From NCBI RefSeq assembly GCF_015207755.1, contig NZ_JADEWH010000012.1:1-64000 (forward strand): DNA of 64,000 bases, given 5' to 3'. The stretch is from Nodularia sp. LEGE 06071 (GTDB taxonomy: Bacteria; Cyanobacteriota; Cyanobacteriia; Cyanobacteriales; Nostocaceae). The notes beneath the pieces are model-generated. The model was given only the letters and a program-made list of their open reading frames with translations, was not told the DNA's origin and searched no databases. Position numbers and translations under genes: made by a program. This document shows positions 34,870-44,864 of this stretch, piece by piece; position 1 is the stretch's first letter; every line of letters starts with the position of its first letter.

Positions 34870-36248
34870 CCAATAATTCGCTTCAATGTAGATAACTTGT
34901 CTTTGTAGGGAGCATAACGCCAGTTTAAATCTAGCCAGAAGTAATTTTTCAACACACTTTTGTAATGTGAAAAGGTGTCAAAACTGGCTTTACCGTGATA
35001 GCTACCAATTCCACTATCACCTACACCACCAAAAGGTAAAGATGAGACACCCACTTGCATAACTGTGTCGTTGAAACACACTCCACCCGATGAGGTTTCC
35101 TGCAATACTCGCTTTTGCAGGTTCTTATTTTGAGTAAATAAGTATAAAGCTAAGGGTTTTGGCTGAGAGTTAATTAAGGCGATCGCTTCTGTGATATCTG
35201 TATATGCAATTATCGGCAAGATGGGGCCAAAGATTTCCTCTTGCATGACAGGATCAGTTAAAGAAACATGGTCAAGTAAGGTAGGAGCAATATAACGTTC
35301 TTCAGGCTTGGTTTCTCCGCCAATAATAATTTCCCCATCTTGGATGAGGTTAGCCAATCTATCAAACTGTCTTTGGCTGATAATTCTAGCATAATCTGGA
35401 CTGGTTGCCGGATTATTTCCATAAAATTCTTGGAGGCATTTTTTCATGCTATTTATCAAATCTTGCTTGATTTTTTGATCAACTAAAAGGTAATCAGGCG
35501 CAATACAAGTTTGTCCAGCATTGATAAATTTACCCCAAACAATGCGTCTGGCAGTGTATTCTAAATTAATTTGATTATCGATAATACAAGGACTTTTGCC
35601 ACCTAATTCTAAAGTGACTGGTGTGAGGTGTTTGGCGGCTGCTTCCATAACAATTTTGCCCACAGATGTACCACCAGTAAAAAAGATATGGTCAAATTTT
35701 TCTGCTAGAAGTTTTTGACTTGTTCCTACACCTCCTTCTACTACAGCAATATAATCTGGGTGAAAATATTTGCCAATTACTTGAGCTACAAAACTGGAAG
35801 TATGAGGGGCAATTTCTGAAGGTTTGAGAATTGTACAATTTCCCGCCGCGATCGCACCTATTAATGGTGAGATAATTAGCTGCAAGGGATAATTCCAAGG
35901 GCCTATAATTAAAATAACTCCTAACGGTTCTGCATAAATTTTGGCTGAGTATGGAAAAAACTTCCAGGGAACTGCTGCTTTTTTTGGCTTTGTCCAATTC
36001 TTGAGATGTTTGATAGCGTCGTCGATTTCATTGACTACACCAATTTCTGTAGCATAAGTCTCGAATTCTGGTTTCTGTAAATCTGCTTGTAGTGCTTCAA
36101 TGATTGATTGTTTATTCTCAACTATTGCCTGTTTGAGAATTTTGAGTTGTGCCAGGCGAAAAGTAATATCTTTGGTTTTACCAGTCTGAAAAAATTCGCG
36201 CTGCTTTCCGATAATTGCAGCCACATCTGATAATTCATTAGTAATCAT
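34866..36248 (-). CDS. NAD(P)-dependent aldehyde dehydrogenase
   Basis: A 460-residue class-3-like aldehyde dehydrogenase. Landmarks are the Asn/Pro motif in IGPWNYPLQL, the cofactor glycine motif FFTGGTSVGKIV, the catalytic Glu in VTLELGGKSPC and the catalytic Cys in NAGQTCIAPDY, followed by EEIFGPILPI. In cyanobacteria enzymes of this type oxidise fatty aldehydes or apocarotenals; the substrate here is inferred only from the family. The C-terminus has an aromatic stretch (NYFWLDLNWRYAPY) that could touch the membrane. It is a single gene, its stop overlapping the molybdopterin gene debris. Confidence 0.93.
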   Translation of the reverse strand: MITNELSDVAAIIGKQREFFQTGKTKDITFRLAQLKILKQAIVENKQSIIEALQADLQKPEFETYATEIGVVNEIDDAIKHLKNWTKPKKAAVPWKFFPYSAKIYAEPLGVILIIGPWNYPLQLIISPLIGAIAAGNCTILKPSEIAPHTSSFVAQVIGKYFHPDYIAVVEGGVGTSQKLLAEKFDHIFFTGGTSVGKIVMEAAAKHLTPVTLELGGKSPCIIDNQINLEYTARRIVWGKFINAGQTCIAPDYLLVDQKIKQDLINSMKKCLQEFYGNNPATSPDYARIISQRQFDRLANLIQDGEIIIGGETKPEERYIAPTLLDHVSLTDPVMQEEIFGPILPIIAYTDITEAIALINSQPKPLALYLFTQNKNLQKRVLQETSSGGVCFNDTVMQVGVSSLPFGGVGDSGIGSYHGKASFDTFSHYKSVLKNYFWLDLNWRYAPYKDKLSTLKRIIG

Positions 36249-36511
36249 ATTTTATATTCTGTAATTTTTTAAGTGCTAGTGTTACTATAACAAAATATTT
36301 ACATCATCTTAGTCAAATAGACAAGAGCGGGCATCTTTGCCCTCCCCCACAATATTGATAAAATTAAGAGGTTTACTACATTTACTTCTAAAGTGTTGTA
36401 AATATTAATTTCGTACTAATTAATAGTTAAGTAATATGTATGAAAAAAATGATAAATTACAAATTAGCTAACTTTTTAGTTGGAAAAATCATAATTTATC
36501 ATTGTGTTTCT

Positions 36512-37627
36512 TTACTGTTTCATGGGTAAAATAATGATAAACACACTACCTTTACCTAACTCGGAATTTACCAGGATATTACCGTGATGTGCCTCGACGA
36601 TGCGGCGAGAAAGGTACAATCCTAAGCCACTACCAGAAGTTTTGTGACTTCCTTGCCGAAATCGTTCAAATAACGTTTCTATTTCTTCAGGCGGAATACC
36701 AATTCCTGTATCCGCTACTTCTATACTAATGTAGTCAGAGTTAATTTTGTTACTTTCGCTCTCCGTGCTAAACCGGATACTGACTGAGCCAGATTCAGTA
36801 AATTTGATGGCATTACCGATTAAATTTGTAAATAAACGATGCAGTTCTAAGCGATCGCCCATTATCATCGCTGTGGTTGAATCTTCAGACAAATCCAGCT
36901 TGAGAGATAATGTTTTGTCTTGTGCTAAGGGAGTCAGTTCCCCAACCAACTCTTTTAACAACTGAATTAAATCAACTTCTTGAAATACCAGGGTTTTGCG
37001 ACCAGCCTCAAAGCGGTAAACTTCTAATAAAGTATTCACCATCGATAGCAGGTTAAGATTACTGCGAGCCATGATGGTAATCACTTCTTCCATTTGCGGC
37101 GATAAGGTTCCCAACGCACCCTGCTGGAAAAGCATCAACATTCGGTCAGCTGCTACTAAAGGTGTGCGTAAATCGTGGGTGAGGCGAGAAACAAAATCTT
37201 GGCGCTGGCGGGCAATTTCATCACGTTCATCCATACTACGCTTCATCCGTAAAAGCGATCGCACCCTTGCCAATAATTCATCGACTGTTACAGGTTTACG
37301 GATAAAATCATCAGCGCCCAAGTCTAGCCCTTTAGCGACGTTGGGTGCATCGTGGGCTGTAATTAGCAGAATGGGGATATATGGCTGAAACTTCGTATCT
37401 CCTCGAATGCGTCTGGTGACTTCGTACCCATCCATTCCAGGCATCATCAAATCCAGTAATACCAAGTCACAAGGTGATTTTTCCAGTTCTGCTAAGGCGC
37501 TGCTTCCATTTTCTGCCGTGCTAATGGTGTAGCCTTCTCCCTCCAAAATCGTTTTGATCAAAAACACATTATCGGGAGAGTCATCGACAACCAGAATTTT
37601 GTCAAAGCGAGAAGATTGAGAACTCAT
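36512..37627 (-). CDS. Response regulator-histidine kinase hybrid (REC-HisKA-HATPase)
   Basis: A 371-residue soluble kinase. The receiver domain (residues ~8-125) has KILVVDDSPDN, the phospho-acceptor Asp in LVLLDLMMPGMDGYE, and the Lys in DFIRKP. A HisKA domain follows with His in SRLTHDLRTPL, then HATPase motifs: the N box LIGNAIKF, G1 VADTGIGIP, and G2 GSGLGLYLSRRIVE. The receiver-first order suggests that the receiver controls the kinase rather than being its output. It has no transmembrane or sensor domain, so it must be fed by another kinase. No partner is nearby. Confidence 0.93.
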   Translation of the reverse strand: MSSQSSRFDKILVVDDSPDNVFLIKTILEGEGYTISTAENGSSALAELEKSPCDLVLLDLMMPGMDGYEVTRRIRGDTKFQPYIPILLITAHDAPNVAKGLDLGADDFIRKPVTVDELLARVRSLLRMKRSMDERDEIARQRQDFVSRLTHDLRTPLVAADRMLMLFQQGALGTLSPQMEEVITIMARSNLNLLSMVNTLLEVYRFEAGRKTLVFQEVDLIQLLKELVGELTPLAQDKTLSLKLDLSEDSTTAMIMGDRLELHRLFTNLIGNAIKFTESGSVSIRFSTESESNKINSDYISIEVADTGIGIPPEEIETLFERFRQGSHKTSGSGLGLYLSRRIVEAHHGNILVNSELGKGSVFIIILPMKQ

Positions 37628-37726
37628 GGGGTACTGAGGTTTAGGAAAGTCAGTGATCTTGTGGCAATCATATTATGCTTGTGTATAACTTTTATCGTCA
37701 AGATTTTAGCTACAAGTCAGCGCTGG

Positions 37727-37760
37727 TGCGATCGAGAAGCGCTGCTGCAAAGCAGATCGC
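37727..37760. repeat. Dispersed GC-rich hairpin repeat
   Basis: GCGATCGAGAAGCGCTGCTG followed by CAAAGCAGATCGCC. A near copy is inside the 3' end of purL at 59556-59589, which shows that it is a mobile or multiplied element. Confidence 0.6.
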
Positions 37761-37803
37761 CCCAAATTTATCGGATAATAATTAGGTTTCTTGAATTTTA
37801 GCT

Positions 37804-38529
37804 ATGAAGCCACTACATTATTTAATATTCCATCCTGACTACGCAAGGAAAAAAACTGAAGTCCAAGGTAAAGCTTTGATTAAGAACCAACTCACAGATT
37901 GGCAGGGTTCTGTTTGGGTGGATCAACCGCATGGGAATGAAGATCCATTTGTATTTTCACAAATGTGGCTCTATTCATACTGTCATGCCACAGAATTACG
38001 AAGAAAACCCGTTTCAAAAAAGGCTTATCTCAAAGCAGGATCATATCTGTTCTTCTGTAGTGGAGATGCTGCGAATAAAAGAATTATTCAGCCAGATACA
38101 GTTTTTGTTGTAGATCATGCTGCTAAGTAGCCGGATAACCAACAAGGAATACCTGAAGAGTTTCAAAAGGATTACGAAAACAATAAATCTGACCTATGGG
38201 AGAGACATTTCAAGTACCCTTTTCTTGGCAAACATACGGGAAAATACACTTATGTAAGCAGGCAATGGTTTGACAGAAAAGATGAGTATTCTTTTTTGCC
38301 AATTTCTGATAACAGCGATAGAGTAGAATTTAATTTAGGGTTACTTAAACCTGACCTTAAATCGAAGATAGAAGACAAGATACATGGAAAACGTCCAGTA
38401 ATATTAAGCGAAGAAGAAAAAACAGAAATACTAATAAAAATATTATCTCTAACCAGTATTCAAGTAATTGGCAATCTAACTAGGCTGGACAACATCAACA
38501 TAATAGGTTCTTGCAGCACAGGCTGTTGA
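37804..38529 (+). pseudogene. Hypothetical gene interrupted by an in-frame TAG
   Basis: The frame from ATG 37804 reads a sensible 108-residue protein (MKPLHYLIFHPDYARKKTEV ...), meets TAG at 38128-38130, then continues in the same frame with protein-like sequence (PDNQQGIPEEFQKDYENNKS ... SDLWERHFKYPFLGKHTGKY) to a stop at 38527-38529, 242 codons in all. I do not recognise the family. The simplest reading is a recent nonsense mutation. Readthrough or two separate proteins are less likely; a later in-frame ATG exists at 38296. Confidence 0.6.
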
Positions 38530-38661
38530 GAAAAGTTGCTAAGGATTGCAAAGTGTTAGGTATAACCTTGCTAAACTCAATCGTGATTTCTGGTAGCAGT
38601 GAAATTTTTTAACTATGTTTAGTTCCTTGATACTAACTCTCAAACAAACGTATATCTACAA

Positions 38662-39615
38662 TCATTCGCTAGTAGTTAGGTCATCTAAAACTTGCTGAAA
38701 TTCTACTGTAGAAGAAATAGCGATCGCTCTTTTCAGCAGCATTTTTAGTACAGATGCGTCTTCTATACCATTGACAACAGACAAAATAGAATCTGGTACT
38801 TGTCCAAAGCGAGTTTCGAGAATGTCAATTACATTATCTCGACCCATTTGGATAATTCCTTCTTGTTTTGCTAACCTTTCAATACTTGTTACGTACCGCA
38901 TTCTACTGGCCTCCTCGTAACTTCTCAATTCTGTTTGAAAACTCAGTGCTAATTCTTCTGGTAATAACATCACCCAATCAATAAAGCGAAATAATTCCAG
39001 AACCTCTTCCCGACTGTAACCCCGTTGAAATAGCTGTTTAACTAAGCTTAATTTCCACTGTAACCGACTTTCTGGGTTTCGTTGTGTCGCTTTAGTCTTG
39101 AGATGCGCCATTACTATTATCCCAAAAGGATTGGTAGTTTGTTCTAAAGTTTCCCATACTTGTTCATAGTCTAAAAGTTTGGCGATGGGAAACTCTAAAC
39201 TTACCCGACATCCCCCTAATTGATAGCTGTAGTTGGAAGGTCGCCAATTCGCCTGTTCATCTGCTAAAACAGCCAAGCTAATCACTGGCTTTTTATGGCG
39301 GTCAAACAAGCGGTAATTATATGTATATATCCGTTCAGGAAATTTGCTGTCATATTGACCTTGAACTTCTACATGAACTAATACCCAAGCTTCTTGACCG
39401 TCAAGTAGCCAAACTTTTGCCACTTTATCGACCCAACGCCGACCAATTTCGGCATCAGGTTCTAGTTGTTGTAATTCTGTATCCAGAAATTCATAGGGGC
39501 GTGTCCAATCGATAGCAGCATCAGCTAGGGGAAAAAAGAATTCTAGAAATCTGGGAAAGTATAACTCAATAACTTCTTTCCAGGGACTATCGTAATCAGT
39601 ATATTGTTCTGTCAT
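38662..39615 (-). CDS. Rpn-family PD-(D/E)XK nuclease-like protein
   Basis: A 317-residue protein of the large cyanobacterial family annotated as Rpn/PD-(D/E)XK nuclease or 'transposase'. The N-terminal region has DYDSPWKEVIELYFPRFLEF, the nuclease core shows DTELQQLEPD...VDKVAKVW and a conserved VLVHVEVQGQYD (E-x-Q strand), and the C-terminal third is helical. Members stimulate recombination or act in mobile-element biology; the function in cyanobacteria is open. It begins 3 bases after the ureC stop on the same strand, so it is probably transcribed with the urease genes although functionally unrelated. The family is multi-copy; a truncated relative lies at 45977-46303. Confidence 0.8.
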   Translation of the reverse strand: MTEQYTDYDSPWKEVIELYFPRFLEFFFPLADAAIDWTRPYEFLDTELQQLEPDAEIGRRWVDKVAKVWLLDGQEAWVLVHVEVQGQYDSKFPERIYTYNYRLFDRHKKPVISLAVLADEQANWRPSNYSYQLGGCRVSLEFPIAKLLDYEQVWETLEQTTNPFGIIVMAHLKTKATQRNPESRLQWKLSLVKQLFQRGYSREEVLELFRFIDWVMLLPEELALSFQTELRSYEEASRMRYVTSIERLAKQEGIIQMGRDNVIDILETRFGQVPDSILSVVNGIEDASVLKMLLKRAIAISSTVEFQQVLDDLTTSE

Positions 39616-39618
39616 GGG

Positions 39619-41325
39619 CTAAAACAAAAAGTATCTTTGCGCCATTGGTAAAACAGTCGCAGGTTCACAACTCAGCAATTCACCATCAGCCCTGACTTGA
39701 TAGGTTTCTGGATCAACTTCAATGTGTGGTAAAGCATCATTTAGCTTCATATTTCGTTTACTGATTTGACGTGTTCCGGAAACAGCAACAGCAGATTTTT
39801 TTAATCCTAACTGAGTGGGAATTTCTTTTTCTAAAGCCGCTTGGGAAACAAAGGTTAAAGATGTGGCGTGACGCGCCCCGCCAAAACTGCCAAACATCGG
39901 TCTTGTATGCACAGGTTGGGGTGTGGGAATACTAGCATTTGCATCACCCATCTGTGACCAAGCAATCATTCCTCCTTTAATGACTATTTCTGGTTTGACA
40001 CCAAAAAATGCTGGTCGCCATAAACATAAATCTGCAAGTTTACCCGCTTCTACTGAACCGACATACTGGGCAATTCCGTGGGTAATTGCTGGATTAATTG
40101 TGTATTTAGCAACATATCTTTTAGCTCGATTATTATCTGCAAGTCCATCTCCGGGAAGGCTTCCGCGTTGCACCTTCATTTTATGAGATGTCTGCCATGT
40201 GCGAATTATCACTTCACCAACTCGCCCCATTGCTTGGGAGTCAGAAGCAATCATACTAAACGCGCCTAAGTCGTGCAAAATATCTTCCGCCGCGATTGTT
40301 TCTCGGCGAATGCGAGACTCAGCAAAGGCCACATCTTCGGGAATGCTGGAATCGAGGTGATGACATACCATCAACATATCTAGATGTTCTTCTAGGGTGT
40401 TGACGGTGTAAGGGCGTGTGGGGTTGGTGGAAGATGGTAAAACATTGGCTTGTCCGCAAACTTTAATAATGTCTGGTGCGTGTCCACCGCCTGCGCCTTC
40501 GGTGTGGTAAGTATGGATAGCACGATGCTTGAAAGCTGCAATGGTATCTTCCACAAATCCGGCTTCGTTCAAGGTATCGGTATGAATTGCCACTTGCACA
40601 TCATACTCATCGGCAACACTCAGACAAGTATCAATAGTAGCGGGGGTAGTTCCCCAGTCTTCATGTAGTTTTAACCCCATTGCACCTGCGGCTACTTGTT
40701 CTACAAGTCCCTGGGGTTGACTGGTGTTACCTTTACCCATAAATCCTAAGTTGACAGGGAAAGCATCCGCAGCTTGTAACATCCGGTGCATATTCCAGGG
40801 TCCGGGAGTGCAGGTTGTAGCATTGGTTCCTGTAGCGGGTCCAGTACCACCACCAATCATGGTAGTAATTCCAGAGGCGATCGCCACTTCAATTTGTTGG
40901 GGACAAATAAAATGAATATGGCTATCAATACCGCCAGCAGTGAGAATCATTCCTTCCCCTGCTAAAGCTTCAGTTCCAGGGCCAATAATAATATCTATAT
41001 TGTCTTGAATATAGGGATTTCCGGCTTTACCTATTTTGAAAATTTTGCCGTCTTTAATGCCAATATCGGCTTTGACAACACCCCACCAATCGAGAATTAA
41101 GGCGTTGGTAATGACTAAATCTACTGCGCCATCGGCGTTAGAAATGGGGGATTGTCCCATTCCGTCTCTGATGACTTTTCCGCCACCAAATTTCACTTCG
41201 TCGCCGTAAGTGGTGAAGTCTTGTTCTACTTCAATAAATAATTCTGTGTCTGCTAATCGGATGCGATCGCCTACTGTAGGACCATAGGTTTCTGCGTAAG
41301 CCCGACGATCCATGCGGTAACTCAT
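39619..41325 (-). CDS. ureC: Urease subunit alpha
   Basis: The nickel-containing catalytic subunit of urease, which splits urea to ammonia and CO2 in the cytosol. The 568-residue protein has the metal-binding HIHFICPQQ, the carbamylated Lys in GLKLHEDWG, the His ligands around [13 protein letters not shown] and [15 protein letters not shown], the flap MVCHHLD and the catalytic Asp near SDSQAMGR. It is the last urease gene of the ureD-ureA-ureB-X-ureC order. ureE, ureF and ureG are not in the window, so maturation genes lie elsewhere. Confidence 0.98.
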   Translation of the reverse strand: MSYRMDRRAYAETYGPTVGDRIRLADTELFIEVEQDFTTYGDEVKFGGGKVIRDGMGQSPISNADGAVDLVITNALILDWWGVVKADIGIKDGKIFKIGKAGNPYIQDNIDIIIGPGTEALAGEGMILTAGGIDSHIHFICPQQIEVAIASGITTMIGGGTGPATGTNATTCTPGPWNMHRMLQAADAFPVNLGFMGKGNTSQPQGLVEQVAAGAMGLKLHEDWGTTPATIDTCLSVADEYDVQVAIHTDTLNEAGFVEDTIAAFKHRAIHTYHTEGAGGGHAPDIIKVCGQANVLPSSTNPTRPYTVNTLEEHLDMLMVCHHLDSSIPEDVAFAESRIRRETIAAEDILHDLGAFSMIASDSQAMGRVGEVIIRTWQTSHKMKVQRGSLPGDGLADNNRAKRYVAKYTINPAITHGIAQYVGSVEAGKLADLCLWRPAFFGVKPEIVIKGGMIAWSQMGDANASIPTPQPVHTRPMFGSFGGARHATSLTFVSQAALEKEIPTQLGLKKSAVAVSGTRQISKRNMKLNDALPHIEVDPETYQVRADGELLSCEPATVLPMAQRYFLF

Positions 41326-41334
41326 AACTAATCC

Positions 41335-41877
41335 TCACAAACTGCGAATTTGGAATTTTTCAAACTTCATCGAAAAGCCTTTACCATCAGGCGAGGCACA
41401 CATCACGCCGACACTTACCGTTTCCACAGGAGTGAGATATGCCAGCCTCAGCATTGTATATTCAGTCCCATCTAAAGAGTATTGCACCTCTATTGCAGTA
41501 CCACGTCGAGTTACACGTATCCAAATTGCAGATGGATTTTGTGGCATTGGGACAACAGACCAATCTGAGTATTTACGGGTCACTACAGCACTCACTTGTT
41601 GGACACCATCAACAAATTCAATGCCACATTTCAACCAATACAATTCATCCAATCGCACCATTAAACCAGCTTGGTCATACAAGTCTTGATATTGTCCAGT
41701 GACTTTAACTTCAGCAACAAAGTCACCGTTAATTTCTTCATATAAGAAGTGACCATTATCTCTAATAAAGCCGTAGTGAGTTTCCCGCCAGAAATCTGTT
41801 TTTGCCCCGGAAGTAATTGAGAGTGCCTCATCTTGGAAGTTCCAAATAGGCGGTTCATTATACCATTTCATTTCCAT
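41335..41877 (-). CDS. DUF1349 (concanavalin-like) protein within the urease operon
   Basis: A 180-residue DUF1349 protein with a predicted jelly-roll/concanavalin A-like fold. Typical features are the N-terminal MKWYNEPPIW, ALSITSGAKTDFWRETHYGF, the YDQAGLMVRLDELYWLKCGI strand and the WSVVPMP...IWIRVTRRG region. Such proteins occur alone or in sugar-related genes; none is a known urease subunit. It lies 2 bases after ureB and ~9 bases before ureC on the same strand, so it is clearly co-transcribed. The role in urea use is unknown. Confidence 0.85.
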   Translation of the reverse strand: MEMKWYNEPPIWNFQDEALSITSGAKTDFWRETHYGFIRDNGHFLYEEINGDFVAEVKVTGQYQDLYDQAGLMVRLDELYWLKCGIEFVDGVQQVSAVVTRKYSDWSVVPMPQNPSAIWIRVTRRGTAIEVQYSLDGTEYTMLRLAYLTPVETVSVGVMCASPDGKGFSMKFEKFQIRSL

Positions 41878-41879
41878 AA

Positions 41880-42185
41880 CTATAATGAACCATTGATTTT
41901 GCCATTAAAGCCGAAAACTTGCCGACTACCAACCAAAGGTACTAAAGTAATTTCCTTCTCATCCCCTGGTTCAAACCTCACACCTGTTCCTGCGGGAATA
42001 TCAAGACGCATTCCCCGCGCTTGTTCCCGATCAAAATTCAATGCTGCATTCACTTCATAAAAATGAAAATGTGAACCGACTTGAATCGGGCGATCGCCTG
42101 TATTTCCCACCAATAACTTAATAATAGAACGACCAGCATTTAACTCAATTTCACCATTTGGCGTAACTATTTCCCCTGGAATCAT
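41880..42185 (-). CDS. ureB: Urease subunit beta
   Basis: A 101-residue structural subunit of the urease trimer. Landmarks are [31 protein letters not shown] and [19 protein letters not shown], all typical for UreB. It lies between ureA and the DUF1349 gene. The 65-bp spacer from ureA contains a small palindromic repeat (CGCCTTCGGCGAATGCGCC at ~42213-42231). Confidence 0.97.
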   Translation of the reverse strand: MIPGEIVTPNGEIELNAGRSIIKLLVGNTGDRPIQVGSHFHFYEVNAALNFDREQARGMRLDIPAGTGVRFEPGDEKEITLVPLVGSRQVFGFNGKINGSL

Positions 42186-42250
42186 ACTTCTTTCTTCCTT
42201 TGCGCCTACTCTTCGAGAACGCCTTCGGCGAATGCGCCTTTGCGTGAGAA

Positions 42251-42553
42251 TTATCTAATCGGATTATGGACAGTTACCAACTTAGTTCCATCAGGAAAAG
42301 TTGCTTCCACCTGCACATCATGCACCATTTCCGGGATACCCTCCATCACATCATCCCGTGATAACAGAGTAGTCCCATAACTCATCAATTCTGCGACAGT
42401 TTGTCCATCTCTCGCACCTTCCAAAATCGCCGCCGAAATATAGGCGATCGCCTCTGGATAATTCAACTTCAAACCCCTATTTTTACGCCTCTCAGCCACC
42501 AAAGCAGCCGTAAAAATCAATAACTTATCTTTTTCCTGCGGTGTCAATTGCAT
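42251..42553 (-). CDS. ureA: Urease subunit gamma
   Basis: A 100-residue subunit: [20 protein letters not shown], then [20 protein letters not shown] and [20 protein letters not shown], the UreA signature. Length is exactly that of the family. It is 42 bases after ureD on the same strand, so it is part of one transcript. Confidence 0.97.
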   Translation of the reverse strand: MQLTPQEKDKLLIFTAALVAERRKNRGLKLNYPEAIAYISAAILEGARDGQTVAELMSYGTTLLSRDDVMEGIPEMVHDVQVEATFPDGTKLVTVHNPIR

Positions 42554-42595
42554 TCTTCTGTTCCTCTTGGCGTTCTTGGCTTCTTGGCGGTACGT

Positions 42596-43435
42596 TTAAA
42601 CCTGCCATACTCTGGGTACACAGCCACCACGATGTAAAAAATCCACTCGCAGCAACTCCCAGACAACCGTAAACCAGTTTCTCACCTCAGACGTAGAAGC
42701 ACCACGATATCGACACAAAAATCCATTTTGTAAGCGAGTCATACCAACTTCCCCAGAACCATCCCATAAACTCCGTGCTTTTGCCAAGAATTCGGCAGAA
42801 ATATCACTTCCCACCCAAACCAGACTACCTGCAATTGGTTGTCCAGCCAAGCCGTGAGGACTGTGAAAAACTGCTTCGTTACCCGGTAAGTATTGGCGAT
42901 CAATCCACAATGGTACGCCTTGTTGCCAAATTTCCGTATGCGATCGCCATTCTCCCTGTAAAAATTTTTCGCCTCTAGCAGTCCGACCAAATCGGGTAAT
43001 TTCCCAGCCTAACCAACTACCTCCCGGTGCTAATTCTACCCGTAAATCTTGCCGATAAATTGCCCCGTTAAAGACAATGGTTTCTTGGGGTAGCCATTCT
43101 AAACAAGCACCTGCATCAACTTGAATCTCAATATTTTGCCTAGCTTGCAGTCCGTTAGTACCGTATATCTTACTAGCTGCGGCTGTAGTAATTAAAGCTT
43201 GTGCATTGGCTTGGAGGTGGATATTAGAGGATAGGCGATCGCCTCCCACCACACCCCCAGCCGTATGTAACATGACACTATGACAAATTTTCGCACCCTC
43301 TGGATAAAAAGGCCGTTGTACCTTCAGGGGGGCTTGATTGTGACTGTAAATTAACTGGGTACTATTGAGGCGATCGGCATAAACTAAATTAAGTTTGCCA
43401 TGCCAACTTTTATCTATTGGACTGTTAACAATCAT
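42596..43435 (-). CDS. ureD: Urease accessory protein UreD (UreH)
   Basis: A 279-residue scaffold that works with UreF and UreG to insert nickel into apo-urease. Typical segments are RPFYPEG-type (VQRPFYPEGAKICHSVMLHT), AGGVVGGDRL, QALITTAAASKIYG, and CLEWLPQETIVFNGA. It is the first gene of the operon. The 140 bp upstream have a palindromic repeat (GCATTCGCCGTGAGGCGTTC) and no visible NtcA box, so nitrogen control cannot be claimed. Confidence 0.95.
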   Translation of the reverse strand: MIVNSPIDKSWHGKLNLVYADRLNSTQLIYSHNQAPLKVQRPFYPEGAKICHSVMLHTAGGVVGGDRLSSNIHLQANAQALITTAAASKIYGTNGLQARQNIEIQVDAGACLEWLPQETIVFNGAIYRQDLRVELAPGGSWLGWEITRFGRTARGEKFLQGEWRSHTEIWQQGVPLWIDRQYLPGNEAVFHSPHGLAGQPIAGSLVWVGSDISAEFLAKARSLWDGSGEVGMTRLQNGFLCRYRGASTSEVRNWFTVVWELLRVDFLHRGGCVPRVWQV

Positions 43436-43574
43436 TGAAATTGAGGTGATAATGAATGAGGTTTAAACGCATTCGCCGTGAGGCGTTCCCGCAGGGTAGG
43501 TTCGCAGAGTATGGATTAGTTTTATGGTTAATTAATACTTCCTTTACATCATTGAGGTGAGAACCGCTATAAAT

Positions 43575-44864
43575 CTATTTTTGTGCCAAAATCACATAAT
43601 CATCTAATGTATAGTTAGAATCATAATTTTGAGAAAAATATTTATGGATAATTCGATTCATATACAATTGCTTAGGTAAATTTTCCCTAGCAAATCTTGC
43701 GAAGTTACTAGCAGAGTAATTGATGCGAGAATCGGTAGATGTTAAATATTTATACCACACAAGCTTTAAACCTAAATCAGAAACAAACTGGATAACGACA
43801 TTTTTTTCCTGTTCTACATCGTCACTTTGTTGAGAGTTATAAAACTTAAATAATTTCTTATCCTGTATTATTAGCAGAACATAACCTTGAGACTTTAAAC
43901 TTTTCGCAATGATTTCTTGATAAATACTATGAACTTGTATTCTTTTATTTTTATCTGCAAAGAAGCAGTGAGAAATGATAATGAAGTCAAAAAAATCATG
44001 AGGTAAATTAGCCGCTTGATAATTCCAAGTAAAGAGGTCAGCAGTAACCAACCGAAAGTAAGTATTGATGGGGGTTATCTGCGACTCAATATATCTTCGC
44101 CAAAACTGAAGTCCTCTAAATTGAAACCCATCTTGCTGTTCTAAAGAGTAATAGGATATATGAATTGGGGGAATTTGAAAAAAATTAAGACCACTTTGAA
44201 GAAATAAAGCTAAACCATAAGCAACTGTTCCTGGACCAGAACCAAGATCAAGAATTTTTACTTCCGTCGGTAGTAACCCATCCTGATAAATTAAAAACCA
44301 TGCTAAATATACACAATAGACATTTTCTAAAAAAAACTTCATGAAATAGACATGAGGAGTCAAACTAAAACTGTAGTTTGGGTCTTGTCCAATTTTTAAG
44401 TTATAAATATCTTCTAAAGCATCTTCTAGTTTAATAGCTAACTGTTGTTCAGAAAACTTACTAAACTCTGCTTCTAGGTATTCAACCAGACTAGCTTCAA
44501 AGCCATCAAATATTTCTTGATCAATCCCAGTCACCTGTAGTTTATATTCATCATGCTGGACTAAATTAAAAGCTTCATAAATAAATTTAATAAAGTTTTC
44601 ATCTGGCGCTAATGTGAGATTATCTGTTTTATGAGGCGCAGAGGTTATTTGTTTAGTTAAATTTTCTATTTCACGTTTATAATCTTGAGAATAACGATCA
44701 AGTTGTAACTTATCCCTAAATAATTTCTCTATCCAGGAAAAACTTGCACCTGATTTTTGAATAGCTTGCAATAATTGCACTGCTTTTTTTGTGTCACCAC
44801 GTTTCAAAGCAGAGTTAAATTGCTGACTACGCCACCAATTAGCAATCGGATTACTCATAGCCAA
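43575..44864 (-). CDS. Class I SAM-dependent methyltransferase
   Basis: A 429-residue protein. The N-terminal ~200 residues are helical. The SAM-binding motif I, EVKILDLGSGPGTVAYGLAL, is near residue 197-216, the acidic loop is around YYSLEQQDGFQF, and post-motif sequences LVTADLFTWNYQ and FIIISHCFFAD follow. The substrate is unknown. Its start overlaps the 3' end of the radical SAM gene by 14 bases, so the pair is translationally coupled and probably works together. Confidence 0.8.
   Translation of the reverse strand: MAMSNPIANWWRSQQFNSALKRGDTKKAVQLLQAIQKSGASFSWIEKLFRDKLQLDRYSQDYKREIENLTKQITSAPHKTDNLTLAPDENFIKFIYEAFNLVQHDEYKLQVTGIDQEIFDGFEASLVEYLEAEFSKFSEQQLAIKLEDALEDIYNLKIGQDPNYSFSLTPHVYFMKFFLENVYCVYLAWFLIYQDGLLPTEVKILDLGSGPGTVAYGLALFLQSGLNFFQIPPIHISYYSLEQQDGFQFRGLQFWRRYIESQITPINTYFRLVTADLFTWNYQAANLPHDFFDFIIISHCFFADKNKRIQVHSIYQEIIAKSLKSQGYVLLIIQDKKLFKFYNSQQSDDVEQEKNVVIQFVSDLGLKLVWYKYLTSTDSRINYSASNFARFARENLPKQLYMNRIIHKYFSQNYDSNYTLDDYVILAQK

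Noticed and set aside
37804-38529. TAG as a sense codon (pyrrolysine or suppressor)
   Set aside because: Other genes here (for example the RAYT) end at TAG, and no pyl genes are seen; nonsense mutation is simpler.
43436-43574. NtcA-controlled promoter of the urease operon
   Set aside because: No GTA-N8-TAC site with a proper -10 box was found; the region is mainly palindromic repeat.
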